From Zizania palustris (lineage: Eukaryota; Streptophyta; Magnoliopsida; Poales; Poaceae): a stretch of DNA of 64,000 nucleotides. The DNA is taken from assembly GCA_019279435.1 (NCBI GenBank), contig JAAALK010000288.1, forward strand, positions 55,045,624 to 55,109,623, read 5' to 3'. This document shows positions 53,502-64,000 of this stretch, one piece after another; positions within the stretch are counted from its first letter, which is position 1; each line of letters begins with the position of its first letter. The position numbers and the translations under genes are program-made. The notes below the pieces were generated by a model that saw nothing but the letters and a program-made list of their open reading frames with translations, searched no databases and had not been told where the DNA came from.

Positions 53502-56500
53502 TCATAGAATGTCGTAAGGGCGACAAACACCAAGTTCCCCACACAAGTAGGCGAAACACGAAGCATCAAGGGGTTTTGTGAAAATATCGACTAGCTGGTG
53601 TTGGGTATCAACATATTGAAGTTCAATATCAACCTTCTCATTGTGATCTCTGAGAAAATGATATCGCACATCAATATGTTTGGTTCTGTAATGCTGAACT
53701 GAGTTGTTTGCAATACAAATAGCACTAGTGTTATCACAGAAAAGTGGAACACTTTTATAATCTAACCCAAAATCCCGCAAGGTGGAAACCATCCACAAAA
53801 TCTGAGAGCAACAGCTAGTTGCAGCAACATATTCAGCCTCAGCTGTTGATTGTGCAACACTAGACTATTTGCGGGAAGACCAGCAAACTAGCGAAGTACC
53901 CAAAAAATGACAAGTACCGGAGGTACTTTTCCTATCAATCCCACACGCAGCAAAATCCGCATCGAAATAACCTCGAAGACACAAATAGGAGAAGAGAATA
54001 CCAAATGCCAAAATCAAAGGGTATGCTTGAGATACCTAAAAATGCGCTTTACTGCTTGGTGGTGCGAAGCACGTGGAGAAGCCTGAAAATAAGCGCACAG
54101 ACACACAACGAAGTGTATGTTTGGCCTCATAGCCATCAAGTAGAGGAGTGAGGCGTTCATGCTCTGAAAGTCCTTCTGATCCACGGATTCTCCATCCTCA
54201 CCGGGATCCAATGCTACCGAAGTAGCCATCGGAGTAGCAAGGAGCTTCGCATCAGCCATGTCGAACTTTTTGAGCAGGTCTTGGTGTACTTTGTTTGATG
54301 AACGAAAGTACCTTGTTTGCTTTACTTGATTTGCAAACTAAAGAAAAATGTGAGTTCGCCCATCAAGGACATTTCGAACTCCCTGCTCATGGCATCTGCA
54401 AACTCGGCAGTCAAAGCATGAGAAGAGCCACCAAAGATGATATCATCCACATAAATCTAAACTAGCAGGAAATCTTTGCCATGCTTGAGAGTAAAAAGGG
54501 TTTTGTCGACTGACCCCATCATGTACCCACGCTCAAGCAGAAAAGACCGAAGTCTATCATACCATGCCCGAGGAGCCTGCTTGAGTCCATAAAGAGCCTT
54601 ATGAAGTTTAAGGACTCTATGGGGGTATCTGGGATTCTCGAAGCCCGGGGGTTGTTTTACATAGACATCTTCATCTATGAAGCCATTAAGTAATGCAGTT
54701 TTGACATCCATTTGATAGAGTTTGAATCCTCCGGATGTCGCAAAGGCAAGCAAAAAACTAATGGCCTCTAGATGCGCAATTGGTGCAAAAGTCTCAGTAA
54801 AATCAATCCCTTCTAATTGAGAAAAACTCTGAGCTACAAGTCTAGCCTTGTTTCTAATTACAGTCCCATCCTCCCCTTGTTTGTTTTTGAAAATCCATTT
54901 TGTTCTATTGAAATGAACATTTGGTGGAGGATCAGCTAAAGTCCATACTTGGTTTCTCTCAAATTTTTCAAGTTCTTCATGCATGGCATTGATCCAACTA
55001 GAATCAGAAAGTGCATGACTAACATCTAAGGGCTCAAAAGAAGCAACAAAAGCGGAATCAATGAAATGAGCATGAGAACGTGTTACCCTTTGATCAAGCT
55101 CACCAATGATCTGCTCGGGAGGATGCATCCTTTGAATATGATGAGGAACCTCGTGGCGAGATGCAGTCTCCCCCTCAACTTGTGCGTTGGAGTGGTCCAA
55201 GATGACCGATGTCGAGGTAGTTGCTTCGGGACCTTGTGCCGAAGTGGTCGAAGCGGGGTCGACTTCGGGGGTCGATGTCGAGGGTAGTAGGGGTTCATCC
55301 TCGAAATCTCTGGGATCTTCATCTTCGAAGATGGTCTGCTCCATGTCGTGTTCATTTTCCTGTTCAAAAGTAGAACTAACAGAGGGGGTTGATTTATTAA
55401 AAGTCACATCACATGACTCGATGACAGTGTTAGTTTCCACATTAAAAACACAATAAGAATGACCATGAGTAGTGTATCCCAAAATGATCCCGTCAGACGA
55501 ACGCGACTCAAATTTGTCCAAATTTCCACGTTTTAGAATGAAGCAACGACAGCCAAAACCCAAAGATGAGTCACTTTGGGCTGTCTCCCAAAACGTAGTT
55601 CATAAGATGTCAAGTTCAAAATTGAGCGCAAGAAGATTCGGTTTGAGATGTAACATGCAGTATTCATGGCCTGAGCCCAGAATTTTCTAGGAGTCCTGTG
55701 CTCATCGAGCATCATCCTAGCCATATCAATCAAAGTGCAGTTCTTCCTCTCAACAACACCATTCTGTTGAGGAACCCACGGAGCAGAGAATTGATGTTCT
55801 ATGCCATGCTCCATGCAAAAGTCAATAAAGAGACTATTCTTGAACTCAGTGCCATTATCAATTCGAATGAATTTTAATGCACTAGGGAGTTCAGTGTAAA
55901 TTCTCAAAGCCAAGCTCCGAAAGTGTGAAAACACTTCATCCTTGCTTGCTAGAGAGAAGACCCAAGTGTAGCGAGAGAAATCATCGTCTATGACTAACAC
56001 ATACCACTTGCCGCCTACAGAACTAACCCGAGAAGGACCTACAGTGTCCATATGGAGAAGTTCTCTGGATTGTTCAGTCATCACCATGGTGACTGGCGAG
56101 TGCGAAGCAGCAATCATCTTTCCTTGTCGACATGGAGTGCAAACCAAATTCTTCTCAAACTTGAGCTTGGGCAATCCTCGGATCAGACCTAGGGCACTCA
56201 GACAAGCGAGAAACTCAAAGCTCATATGCCCTAGTCTCCTATGCCACTTCCAAAGCTCAGAAGATGAATGTGCAACAAAACAGTGAGAAGAACCAGATGA
56301 CTCAGAAAAATCGGCTCCAAAAACTCTCCCAACTCTAAAGATCATACAAACTATAGCGCCATTACAATTGAGTACTTGCGAAGTATCGCGATGGAATCGC
56401 ACTTCGACGCCCTCATCAAGCAGTTGAGATACAAAAAGCAAATTGTATCCCAAGTTTTCAACCAAAGCAACATCTTTGAGAGGGAAATTTGAATTGATTC

Positions 56501-56666
56501 TTACCACACCTTTACCTTTCACTCTACTCCTTCGATTGTTGCCGAAGGTGATATGTTCCTTTTGCTTGGTTGTGGTGAGGCTGGAGAAACATGCTGCATC
56601 TCCGGTCATATGGCACGAACAACCAGAGTCCATGATCCACGTGCCCTCCAAGCCTTGGTCTGGCGC
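53502..56666 (-). pseudogene. Copy B pol
   Basis: 55533-56651 is open for 372 codons through protease (MDSGCSCHMTGD, Gly kept unlike copy A), zinc region and integrase with both Asp and Glu motifs. The shared 1-nt deletion near 55546 separates it from RT (54457-55563: KWIFKNKQGEDG, GLKQAPRAWYDRL). Shared TAG before IYVDD, TAA in LQIK(Q)SK and TAG in RK(Q)SSV follow. RNase H end 53502-53798 is open and keeps Gln where copy A has TAG. Confidence 0.9.
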
Positions 56667-59129
56667 CTACACATGATAAGAGAATCTCGATCACTCAGTG
56701 TTGGGGTGAGTGAAAATATGATGAGGCATCCAGCACTGAGTGATACGAGCAGTAGGCATAGTGAAAGTAGACTGTCTACGCACAGGAATAACAGAATGAT
56801 GCAACGTGCGAGGTCTACCTACATGATGTGACACAAATATATGACGAGGTCTCCTAACCTATCGAGGCACAAAGCCACTCATGCGAGGTCTACCACCATA
56901 CAGAACATGGTGAACACCTCGAGGGGAGAAACCTCTCCAGGGAGCCTCAAAAACATGACGTGAGTGAAACTCAGACTCATGCATATCTAGAGATGGGTAA
57001 TGCATGTATTGAAAACCCATCACCTGAGAACGTCGCTCATCCTTGATGCGACGAAAACAGAACCCAACCAAATGACCTGCCCACTAATAATAGGAACAAT
57101 GAAACACTCTCCTAGGGGCACTCTCATTGGTCATAGGAGCAATCCTTACAGGCTCCTTGGGCTTCTGCTGATGGTTTTTCTTGAGTGGAGGAGGCAGCTT
57201 TTTCTTGTGATGAGGAGTGGTTTTCTTTGGAGTTTGGGTAGGCTTTTTGGCTGATGGAGTGTCTAACTGGGCTCTTTCTTTCTCTAAGGTAGTGGGTGAG
57301 GTAAAAAAAGTTTTGTTCTCACTATCTGAAGGAATCCCCTCAAAACACAAACCCAGAGCTAACCCTGCCTTGTCAGCACACATCTTGGTCTTGGCCAAGA
57401 GCAAGTCCATCCTACCCTTTCCCTCAGTGCATTTGTTAACCACAGAAAGAAGGTATTCATTTTTAGTTATGAGGTGTTCAGCTTGCTCTCTAACAGTGCC
57501 TAGCTGGTCCTTAAGGGTTATGCAAGTGTCACACATAGGTTGCACATCCTTAGAACTACCAGCCCTCTCCAATCCAGCCTCTAAATCATGAACAAGCTTA
57601 TCACGTAAATCAATTCTCTCACGTAATAATGAATAGTTCATGCATTCATTTATATCTTAAGGATTAGAATCAACCATCAAAAGTTGCTTCTATGCAGTCT
57701 CAAGCTCAAAAAGAGTTTGAGCATGCACAGAACGCAACTGAGTAAACTCACCCATGACAACAGTGCAAGATTCACATTCAACATCATTAACCCTAGACTT
57801 AAGCATGACATAATCAATAGAAATAGATTCTAGCCTAAGTCTAAGGTCCTTTCTATCTCTAGCGGCTTGCACAAGTAATCTATCCTAACCAAGAACTACT
57901 TCATTCAGTTCATCTATCTTAATTGAAAGCTGGTCATAGGATAGAGGTACCTCAGATGAGTCAAGCTCATCACCGCTGTGATCGCTGTCGGCCATGAAGC
58001 AGAGGCCAATGGAATCTCGTCCCTTCTTATCCTTCTTCTCCTCCTTTCTTGGGGATTCTTCCTCATCAGAGCTCGACTCATCAGTTGAGGAAGTGTCGAT
58101 GTCACTGAGAGCAGCAACAAAGGCTCTAGAAGCGGCCTTGGCTACCCTCTTAGCCACCTTGCCACGCTTGCCCTTCACAAAGGGTTTCCTCTCCTTTTTG
58201 TGGTATTTGGGGCGCTCACTCTAATCTCTCCTCTTGAGCTTAGGACAATTGGCCTTGATATGAGAAGTGTCTCCACACTCAAAACAACCACTAAAACCAC
58301 TTCTCCTCTGATATCGTCTCTCATGGTGAAAACGGATGAACCTTCTGGCAATGAGAGCAAGCTCTTCATCATCCAGAGTATCCACCTGCTCCTTAGTGAT
58401 GGAGACCAGGGAGGATAAAGCAAAACCACCTGCAAGTACACAAGTACCAGAATTGCTTGGTTCTGCAGTGGTGCCACGGCTAGAGTCAGAAACCAGTGCC
58501 AATGGCTGTGGTAAAGAGTTTATGTGCCCTGCAAGAGATGCCTTGGCAATCTGTGTGGACTTTAGCTTGCTAAAGAGCTCATCACAGGTCAATGTGTCAT
58601 ATCATGTGGACTCCTCAATGCTGGATATCTTCACTTCCCATATGCTACGATCAAGGCCATAGAGAAGCTTGATAGCCCTATCATGGTCATTGTAAGAAAG
58701 CGTCCCGTTGGACCGCAAGTTACTCACTATAGCATCAAAGCGAGAAAACATGGCATCTATAGATTCACCAGGTGCTTGCACAAACAGCTGATACTGTTGA
58801 TTGTACATGCTTTGGTGCCTAGCCTTAATCTGTGTAGAGCCCTCATAAAAAATTGTGAGTGTAGTCCAAATCTCCCTAGCTGTCCTTAGGTACTGAACCC
58901 TATCAAACTCGCTCTGACTCAAACCAATGGACAATATGTTTCTAGCCTTGGAGTTAGAGTTATACTGATCTTTTTCTGTTTGAGATGTGCGGGTTTCAGG
59001 GATGGAGTATTGCGAGTCCACAATCTCCCAAATTGCATTTCCTTGGCTTAGCAAGTAAGCCTCCATGTGCACCTTCTAGTATGCAAAATTAGTCCCATCG
59101 AACAGAGGTATTTTACTAATTCTGTCCAT
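56667..59129 (-). pseudogene. Copy B gag, ends in the conserved UAG
   Basis: Same layout as copy A, with TAG at 56667-56669 before the protease frame. A copy-specific TAG (complement at 57885-57887) replaces Gln in VLGQDRLL. Shared TAG in FAY(W)KV near the N-terminus. Zinc knuckle CFECGDTSHIKANC visible. Confidence 0.87.
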
Positions 59130-59179
59130 GTCGCCAAAGGATCACAAAACCGGTTAAGATCAACTGGTGATCTTAACCC

Positions 59180-59191
59180 GCTCTGATACCA
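59180..59191 (-). other. Copy B primer binding site (initiator Met tRNA)
   Basis: The minus strand reads TGGTATCAGAGC. Confidence 0.88.
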
Positions 59192-59193
59192 AT

Positions 59194-59894
59194 TGTTGGA
59201 CCGGAAACGGTGACCAGAGGGGGTGAATGGGAGCTTTTATAATTTAAGACTATAAATAGCCTTCTATTTTAAAAAATAGTCTCCTGTGAAATAGGCTTCG
59301 AACACACACTTCGGAGGTCTGGTTTGGAGGTATTTCATAGCTCTGAAACCAGGCTTTTTGAGGAGCAAAAGTTCAAAGTCAAGAAGACTTCGCTCCACCC
59401 ACAAAACCAAAAACTCAACTCTGCTAAGTCAGTGCAGGATCCGTACACTGGGTGCCTTCGAGCAGACTTCGCACTTTATCCTTCGCAAGAGATGACTTCC
59501 CTCTAAGGACTTCGGTCAGATACTCTACACTAGCAACTGGTACTAGGCTTTGTATTCCGAAGGTCAAAATGCACACAACAGATTTTGCTAAGAGAAGAAA
59601 GCAGGCTTCGAGCACACACTACTCAGTGTTTCGCTTGTAATAGTGAGGAGTTGCCTCAGTTTACACAGAGCGAACGCACACCAAAAAACACACACTTCGT
59701 ACGCACAGACCTCTCACACACTTCTTCATAAAAGAATCGATGCTCAAACTTAACACAGAAGGAAATGGTGCACAGAGGAATCAAAGAATGTAGTGTAACG
59801 TAGAATACAAGTTCAAGCAATGAAAGAAGAACATAATCAAAACTTCATTGCAAGAACAAGGAACACAAAATTAACTCACATGTATGAATACTCA
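59194..59894 (-). repeat. Truncated 5' LTR of copia copy B
   Basis: Same truncation and same junction to gypsy RT as at 30150. Confidence 0.85.
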
Positions 59895-60389
59895 TAAGTT
59901 GAACATCTATTAGCGGCAGGTTTCATTAGGCCATGCAGGTACGCAGAATGGGTCACTAACATTGTGCCTGTCGAAAAGAAGGGGAGTGACAAGATCCGCA
60001 TCTGCGTCAACTTCAGGGATTTGAACAAAGCCACTCCGAAAGACGAGTATCCCATGACAATATCCGACATGTTGATCAACGATGCCTCGGGACACAAGGT
60101 ACTAAGTTTTCTTGATGGCAACGATGGTTATAATCAAATCTTTATGGCCGAAGAGGACGTTTTTAGAACGGCCTTTCGCTGCCCAGGTTTTGTTGGCTTG
60201 TTTGAGTGGGTAGTAATGACGTTTGGTTTAAAGAATGTTGGCGCCACATACCAACGTGCCATGAACTTAATCTTTCATGACTTGCTAGGAGTTATGTTAA
60301 ACGTTTATATAGATGATGTTGTGGTCAAATCGGACGCTATGGAGAACCACCTCGCTGATTTGAGAGTTGCTTTCAAAAGAATGCGCTAG
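59895..60389 (+). pseudogene. D2 reverse transcriptase N-terminal part
   Basis: FIRPCRYAEWV, VPVEKKGSDKIRICVNF, GNDGYNQIF (Asp where D1 has Ala) and YIDDVVVKS; ends at the shared TAG 60387-60389 (RMR then stop, Gln in E1). Confidence 0.88.
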
Positions 60390-60401
60390 TATGTCTTAAA
60401 A

Positions 60402-61682
60402 ATGAACCCGCTCAAGTGTGCTTTTGGCGTGTCGGCGGGTAAGTTCTTGGGATTCATGATTCATGAAAGAAGCATTGAAATTGATCCTAAGAGGCTTGAG
60501 AAAATTAGAGGATGTGTAGCCCCGACATGTAAGAAAGATGTGCAGAAACTACTAGGCAAGGCTAATTATTTGCGACGCTTTATATCTAACTTGTCTAGCA
60601 AAATAGATGCTTTCGTCCCGATACTCCGGTTAAAAAATGAAGCCGAGTTCACTTGGGGGGCAAGCCAGCAACGCGCCTTTGAGAAAATCAAAGAGTGTTT
60701 ATTGACGCCGCCAGTAGTAAGGGCGCCGAAGGCCGAGATTCCGTTTTGGCTTTATATTGCGATGGAGGAGAGTGTGATTGGAGCCGTATTGACTCAAGAC
60801 ATTGAAGGAAGAGAGTACATCATCACCTTCTTGAGTCGTCGACTTCTGGATGCCGAGACAAGGTACGTGTTTGTGGAGCGTTTATGTTTATCCCTCAATT
60901 ATGCATGTACCAAATTGCGTCACTATCTTCTCCCTAGCACATGTGTTGTCACTTGCCAAATGGATGGCATAAAGTACATGTTGCAAAAGCCAATTCTAAG
61001 GGGTAGAATCGGCAAGTGGGCGTATGCGTTAATTGAATATGATTTGGCTTATGAACCGTTGAGAGCTATGAAAGGCCAAGTCGTTGCTAATTTTATAGTA
61101 GATCACCACGTAGACGTCAATTGGGGCGATGAAGTCGCTTTGATTGAAGTATTACCATGGAAACTTTATTTCAATGGTTCGGCTTGCAAAAATGGCCAAG
61201 GTATTGGAGTGGTGCTCGTATCATCAAGTGGTATGCACTTTGAGACCTCGGCCCATCTAGATTTTCATTCAACTAATAATCAAGCCAAATATGAGGCCAT
61301 GTTGCTAGGTCTTGAGTTGTTAAACTCTATGGGTGTGAAATATGTTCGTGCATATGGCGATTCTTTATTAGTTGTGCAACAAGTAGACAAGCTTGCTCAA
61401 TGTTTTAACGGTCTACTAAATAGCGACTTGGATAAGTGTTTAGACCTAATTGCTACCTTTAATGATTTTGAGATTACTCATGTATCTAGAGAGGCCAACT
61501 CACTTGCAAATGACTTGGCTCAACAAGCATCAGGCTATCAAATTAGGAAAGGTAAATTCTGCACACGAGAAAAGCCAATGCTTGAAGATGATGTAGCACC
61601 TGAGAGTACTGATGTTGGTCTAACCAGCTTTGTAAGCACGGTCAGACCACCCTTGCATTCTCGATCCGACCGACCATGTTAG
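60402..61682 (+). pseudogene. D2 RT thumb, connection and RNase H, open for 426 codons
   Basis: Open from MNPLKCAFGVSAGKFLGF through EFTWGASQQRAFEKI (6 G, no frameshift), YFNGSACKNGQGIGVV, NNQAKYEAM, YGDSLL and ANDLAQQASGY to a TAG. The empty target cttgc of Sirevirus C is at 61392-61396, inside VVQQVDKLAQCF. As in D1 the first two RNase H acidic positions read N and K, so catalysis is doubtful. Confidence 0.9.
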
Positions 61683-62201
61683 GACAGTTAGACCGACCCA
61701 TGCCAGACGACCGGCAATAGACGGTTGAACCGGGCCAACATGGCCGGTCCGACCGACTGTTGTCAAGAGGGTTTAACACTTGGGGGGCAGGTCCAAATGG
61801 GAGATCTAGAGGCCAATTCTGGGGGAATTTGGCCACTGCCCCTTTGATCAGCAAGAACGATTGGAGGATCCTGATCGTCCAATATTTAAGAAACCCGAGT
61901 CAAATGATTGATCAGAAGGTTTGGTGACAGGCGTTCAAATTTGTTTTACTTGACGACGTGTTGTATCATCGAACTATCGATGGAGTACTTTTGAAGTGTT
62001 TGGACTCCGATCAAGCTAGAGTTGCTGCAGGAGAAGTTCATGAGGGGCTTTGCGGTACACACCAGTTGGCCCCGAAAATGAGTTGGACGCTCCAAAGGGC
62101 GGGTTTTTTATTGGCCCACTATGACTGAAGACTATTTTTGATACTATAGAGGGTGTGAAGCTTGTTAAAAGTTTGTCAATATTCAGCTTGCACCTGCGTC
62201 G
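61683..62201 (+). pseudogene. D2 linker and integrase zinc-binding remnant
   Basis: Same as 42740-43260: gaccgacc words, then a frame-broken HHCC region. Confidence 0.62.
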
Positions 62202-63119
62202 ATGCTTAATCCTATTATCAAACCATGGTCGTTCCGAGGTTGGAGTTTAGACTTCATCGGTCAAATTCATCCTCCATCTTCAAAAGGGCACCGGGTCATA
62301 TTGATGGCAATGGATTACTTCACCAAATGGACCGAGGCCGTGCCGCTCAAGAACATGACTCACAATGAGGTAATTGATTTCATCTTGAAACACGTTATAC
62401 ATAGATTCGGCATTCCCCAAACTCTCACTATGGACCAAGGTACTTCGTTTGTTGCTAAAGAGGTGAGGGACTTTGTCGAATACTATGGGATCAAATTGAT
62501 AAATTCTTCTCCATATTATACTCAGGCCAATAGTTAGGCCGAGTCTAGTAACAAAACTGTGATTAAACTAACCAAGAAAAAGATTGAAGAGTTTCCAAAA
62601 AGGTGGCATGAGGTACTTTCCAAAGCTCTATGGGCTAGTAGAGTTGCAAGGCACGGTGCCAATAAAGTCAGTCCATATGAGTTAGTATATGGACAAGAAG
62701 TTGTTCTACTGGTAGAGGTGGATCTTGGCTCACTTAGATTTCTTAAGAAAGATGGCTTATCGGTCGACGAATATGAGACACTTCTAAAGGATAATTTAGA
62801 AGAAGTGACCCATAAGAGGTTGAAGGCTCTAGAGGCAATAGAAAAAGATAAAAGAAGAGTCGCTAGGGCCTACAACAAGAAGGTAAAGGCAAAATCGTTT
62901 CAAATCAATGACTTGGTGTGGAAGACGATTTTACCATTAGGCACTAAGAGCTCAAAATTTGGTAAATAGTCACCTAGTTGGGAAGGACCTTTTAAGGTAG
63001 TCGAAATCGCTCTAGGCAACGCATATGTCCTAGAGTATTTACAAGGAGAGCGATTTCGAAGGACTTTGAATGGTAGATATTTCAAAAAGTACTTCCCAAG
63101 CGTGTGGCAAAACGCATGA
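62202..63119 (+). pseudogene. D2 integrase core and C-terminal domain
   Basis: Same as D1, with TAG at 62535-62537 before the catalytic Glu and TAG after FGK near 62967-62969; ends FPSVWQNA. Confidence 0.9.
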
Positions 63120-63187
63120 AGTGTTAAAAGGCCGATATTGAAAGTATCGCCCAAGACCCGTCATGCTTTTAGCTCACTAAGTTTGCT

Positions 63188-63202
63188 AAAAGGTGAGGGG
63201 CA
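63188..63202 (+). other. D2 polypurine tract
   Basis: aaaaggtgaggggca before the LTR. Confidence 0.75.
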
Positions 63203-64000
63203 TGTGTTTATAGCAAAAAATGGCATTAATGGTCAAATTAGGCAAATACTGAAAAATGTGTCAAACCTGGCAAAGGCCGGTCTGACCGGCTATGGTAGGC
63301 CGGTCCAACCGGCCAGGTCAGACCGGCCAGGGTTCAGAATATGGATCCGAGGAGGATTCGAGGTATTTTTGTCCAAATCTTATCCTAACAAGTTTTGGTC
63401 GCATCTTACTCTATCTCTAGTCAGGAATAACCAGCACACCCCCTATAAATATTAGGGGCAAGGTCGATTCAAGGGCTCTCTCTCTAATCTCGAAAATCAA
63501 AAGCCCTAGCTTTGAATCGCGTTTATTTCCTTTACTTTCCGCATCTTCATGGGTTTGCTTGGAAGCCCTTCTTCTACTGTGTCTGTAATAATGGTAACCC
63601 TTGCTGGTTCACTTGTGAACCTCCCGTTAATCCACGTAATGGATTGCTATCTTTTTATCGGTTTTTATCACCCTAATCGGTAATTCGGCCCCTTGGCCGA
63701 ATTGTATTTGATCTTTGGGCATTTTTGCAGATCAATTGCCTTCCTAAACACCTCTACAAAGTTTGTAGGCGATTGAAGATCGTTTGCTTGGACTACCGAA
63801 GTTTGGCAGATCCGATCTGTTACTTCGGTCCGACCAGCGTTGAGATCCCGGTCTGTCTGGACCTCATCACGCCGTTGTCGGCAACAGCCGGTCAGACCGA
63901 CGACACTTCACCGGTTCGACCGGGGCCCTCTGCACCACGCTGCGCCAGAGTCCGGAGGTTGTGCTCGAAGCCCCTTCGAATTGCGCCATGCCAGAGCCTC
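63203..64000 (+). repeat. 3' LTR of gypsy D2, partial
   Basis: Matches 44261-45060; TATA at 63444-63451; GGTCNGACC words at 63275-63335 and from 63826. Runs off the window. Confidence 0.88.

Larger units (their letters stand above)
50840..59894 (-). mobile_element. Sirevirus-type copia element, copy B
   Basis: Near-identical to 21139-30150 with the same truncated right LTR and the same fusion to gypsy D. It retains 39 bp of RT that copy A has lost. Confidence 0.92.
59895..64000 (+). mobile_element. Ty3/gypsy element D2, 5'-truncated, uninterrupted copy
   Basis: Same fragment as D1 without Sirevirus C. Runs off the window inside its 3' LTR (63203-64000). Confidence 0.92.

Overview
This window is plant nuclear DNA made almost entirely of nested LTR retrotransposons, probably from a grass. 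The evidence is Ty1/copia elements of the Sirevirus type (initiator-Met tRNA primer site, long Gag, several polypurine tracts, LTRs full of CTTCGAAG/CTCCGGAG words), Ty3/gypsy elements with Arg-tRNA-type primer sites, and LTRs carrying GGTCNGACC word arrays. The grass assignment is an inference from overall style. I see no intact host gene, no tRNA or rRNA gene, no CRISPR and no prokaryotic feature. I name the elements by letter here; no family names were looked up.

Layout. 1-781: right end of a copia LTR. 782-1863 and 12046-18819: gypsy element E2 (minus strand), split by the insertion of gypsy element E1 (1864-12045, minus strand, both LTRs present). E2 carries a degraded, apparently spliced antisense ORF in its 3' region. 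18820-21138: a decayed multi-exon gene resembling plant Transposase_24 (Ptta/En/Spm) proteins. 21139-30150: Sirevirus copy A (minus), whose right LTR is truncated and fused to 5'-truncated gypsy D1 (plus; 30151-31651 and 42454-45506). 31652-42448: Sirevirus C (plus), inserted into the RNase H region of D1 with a clean 5-bp target duplication. 45507-46906: leader and LTR of copia E. 46907-47758: integrase fragment of copia F. 47759-48645: LTR G, ending at a gap of exactly 1000 N (48646-49645).

After the gap the sequence repeats: 49646-64000 is a direct copy, about 99% identical by eye where I compared it, of 19942-31651 joined to 42454-~45060. It contains the Transposase_24 remnant, Sirevirus copy B and gypsy D2, but lacks Sirevirus C. 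The right copy therefore shows the empty site for C. Because the copy starts at a round-number scaffold gap, it may be a true segmental duplication or an alternative haplotype left in the assembly.

Functionally everything is selfish DNA in various states of decay. Sirevirus C is youngest: its LTRs differ by roughly 15 substitutions in about 1,985 bp by eye. Its gag and pol share one frame, split by a single UAG that is also present in copies A and B, which suggests programmed readthrough. One 1-nt deletion in integrase breaks its pol. The other elements carry many stops, a strikingly high share of them CAG-to-TAG. I found no undescribed cellular system; the best leads are the gag-pol UAG, the filled/empty site pair, the antisense spliced ORF of E2 and the LTR word arrays.
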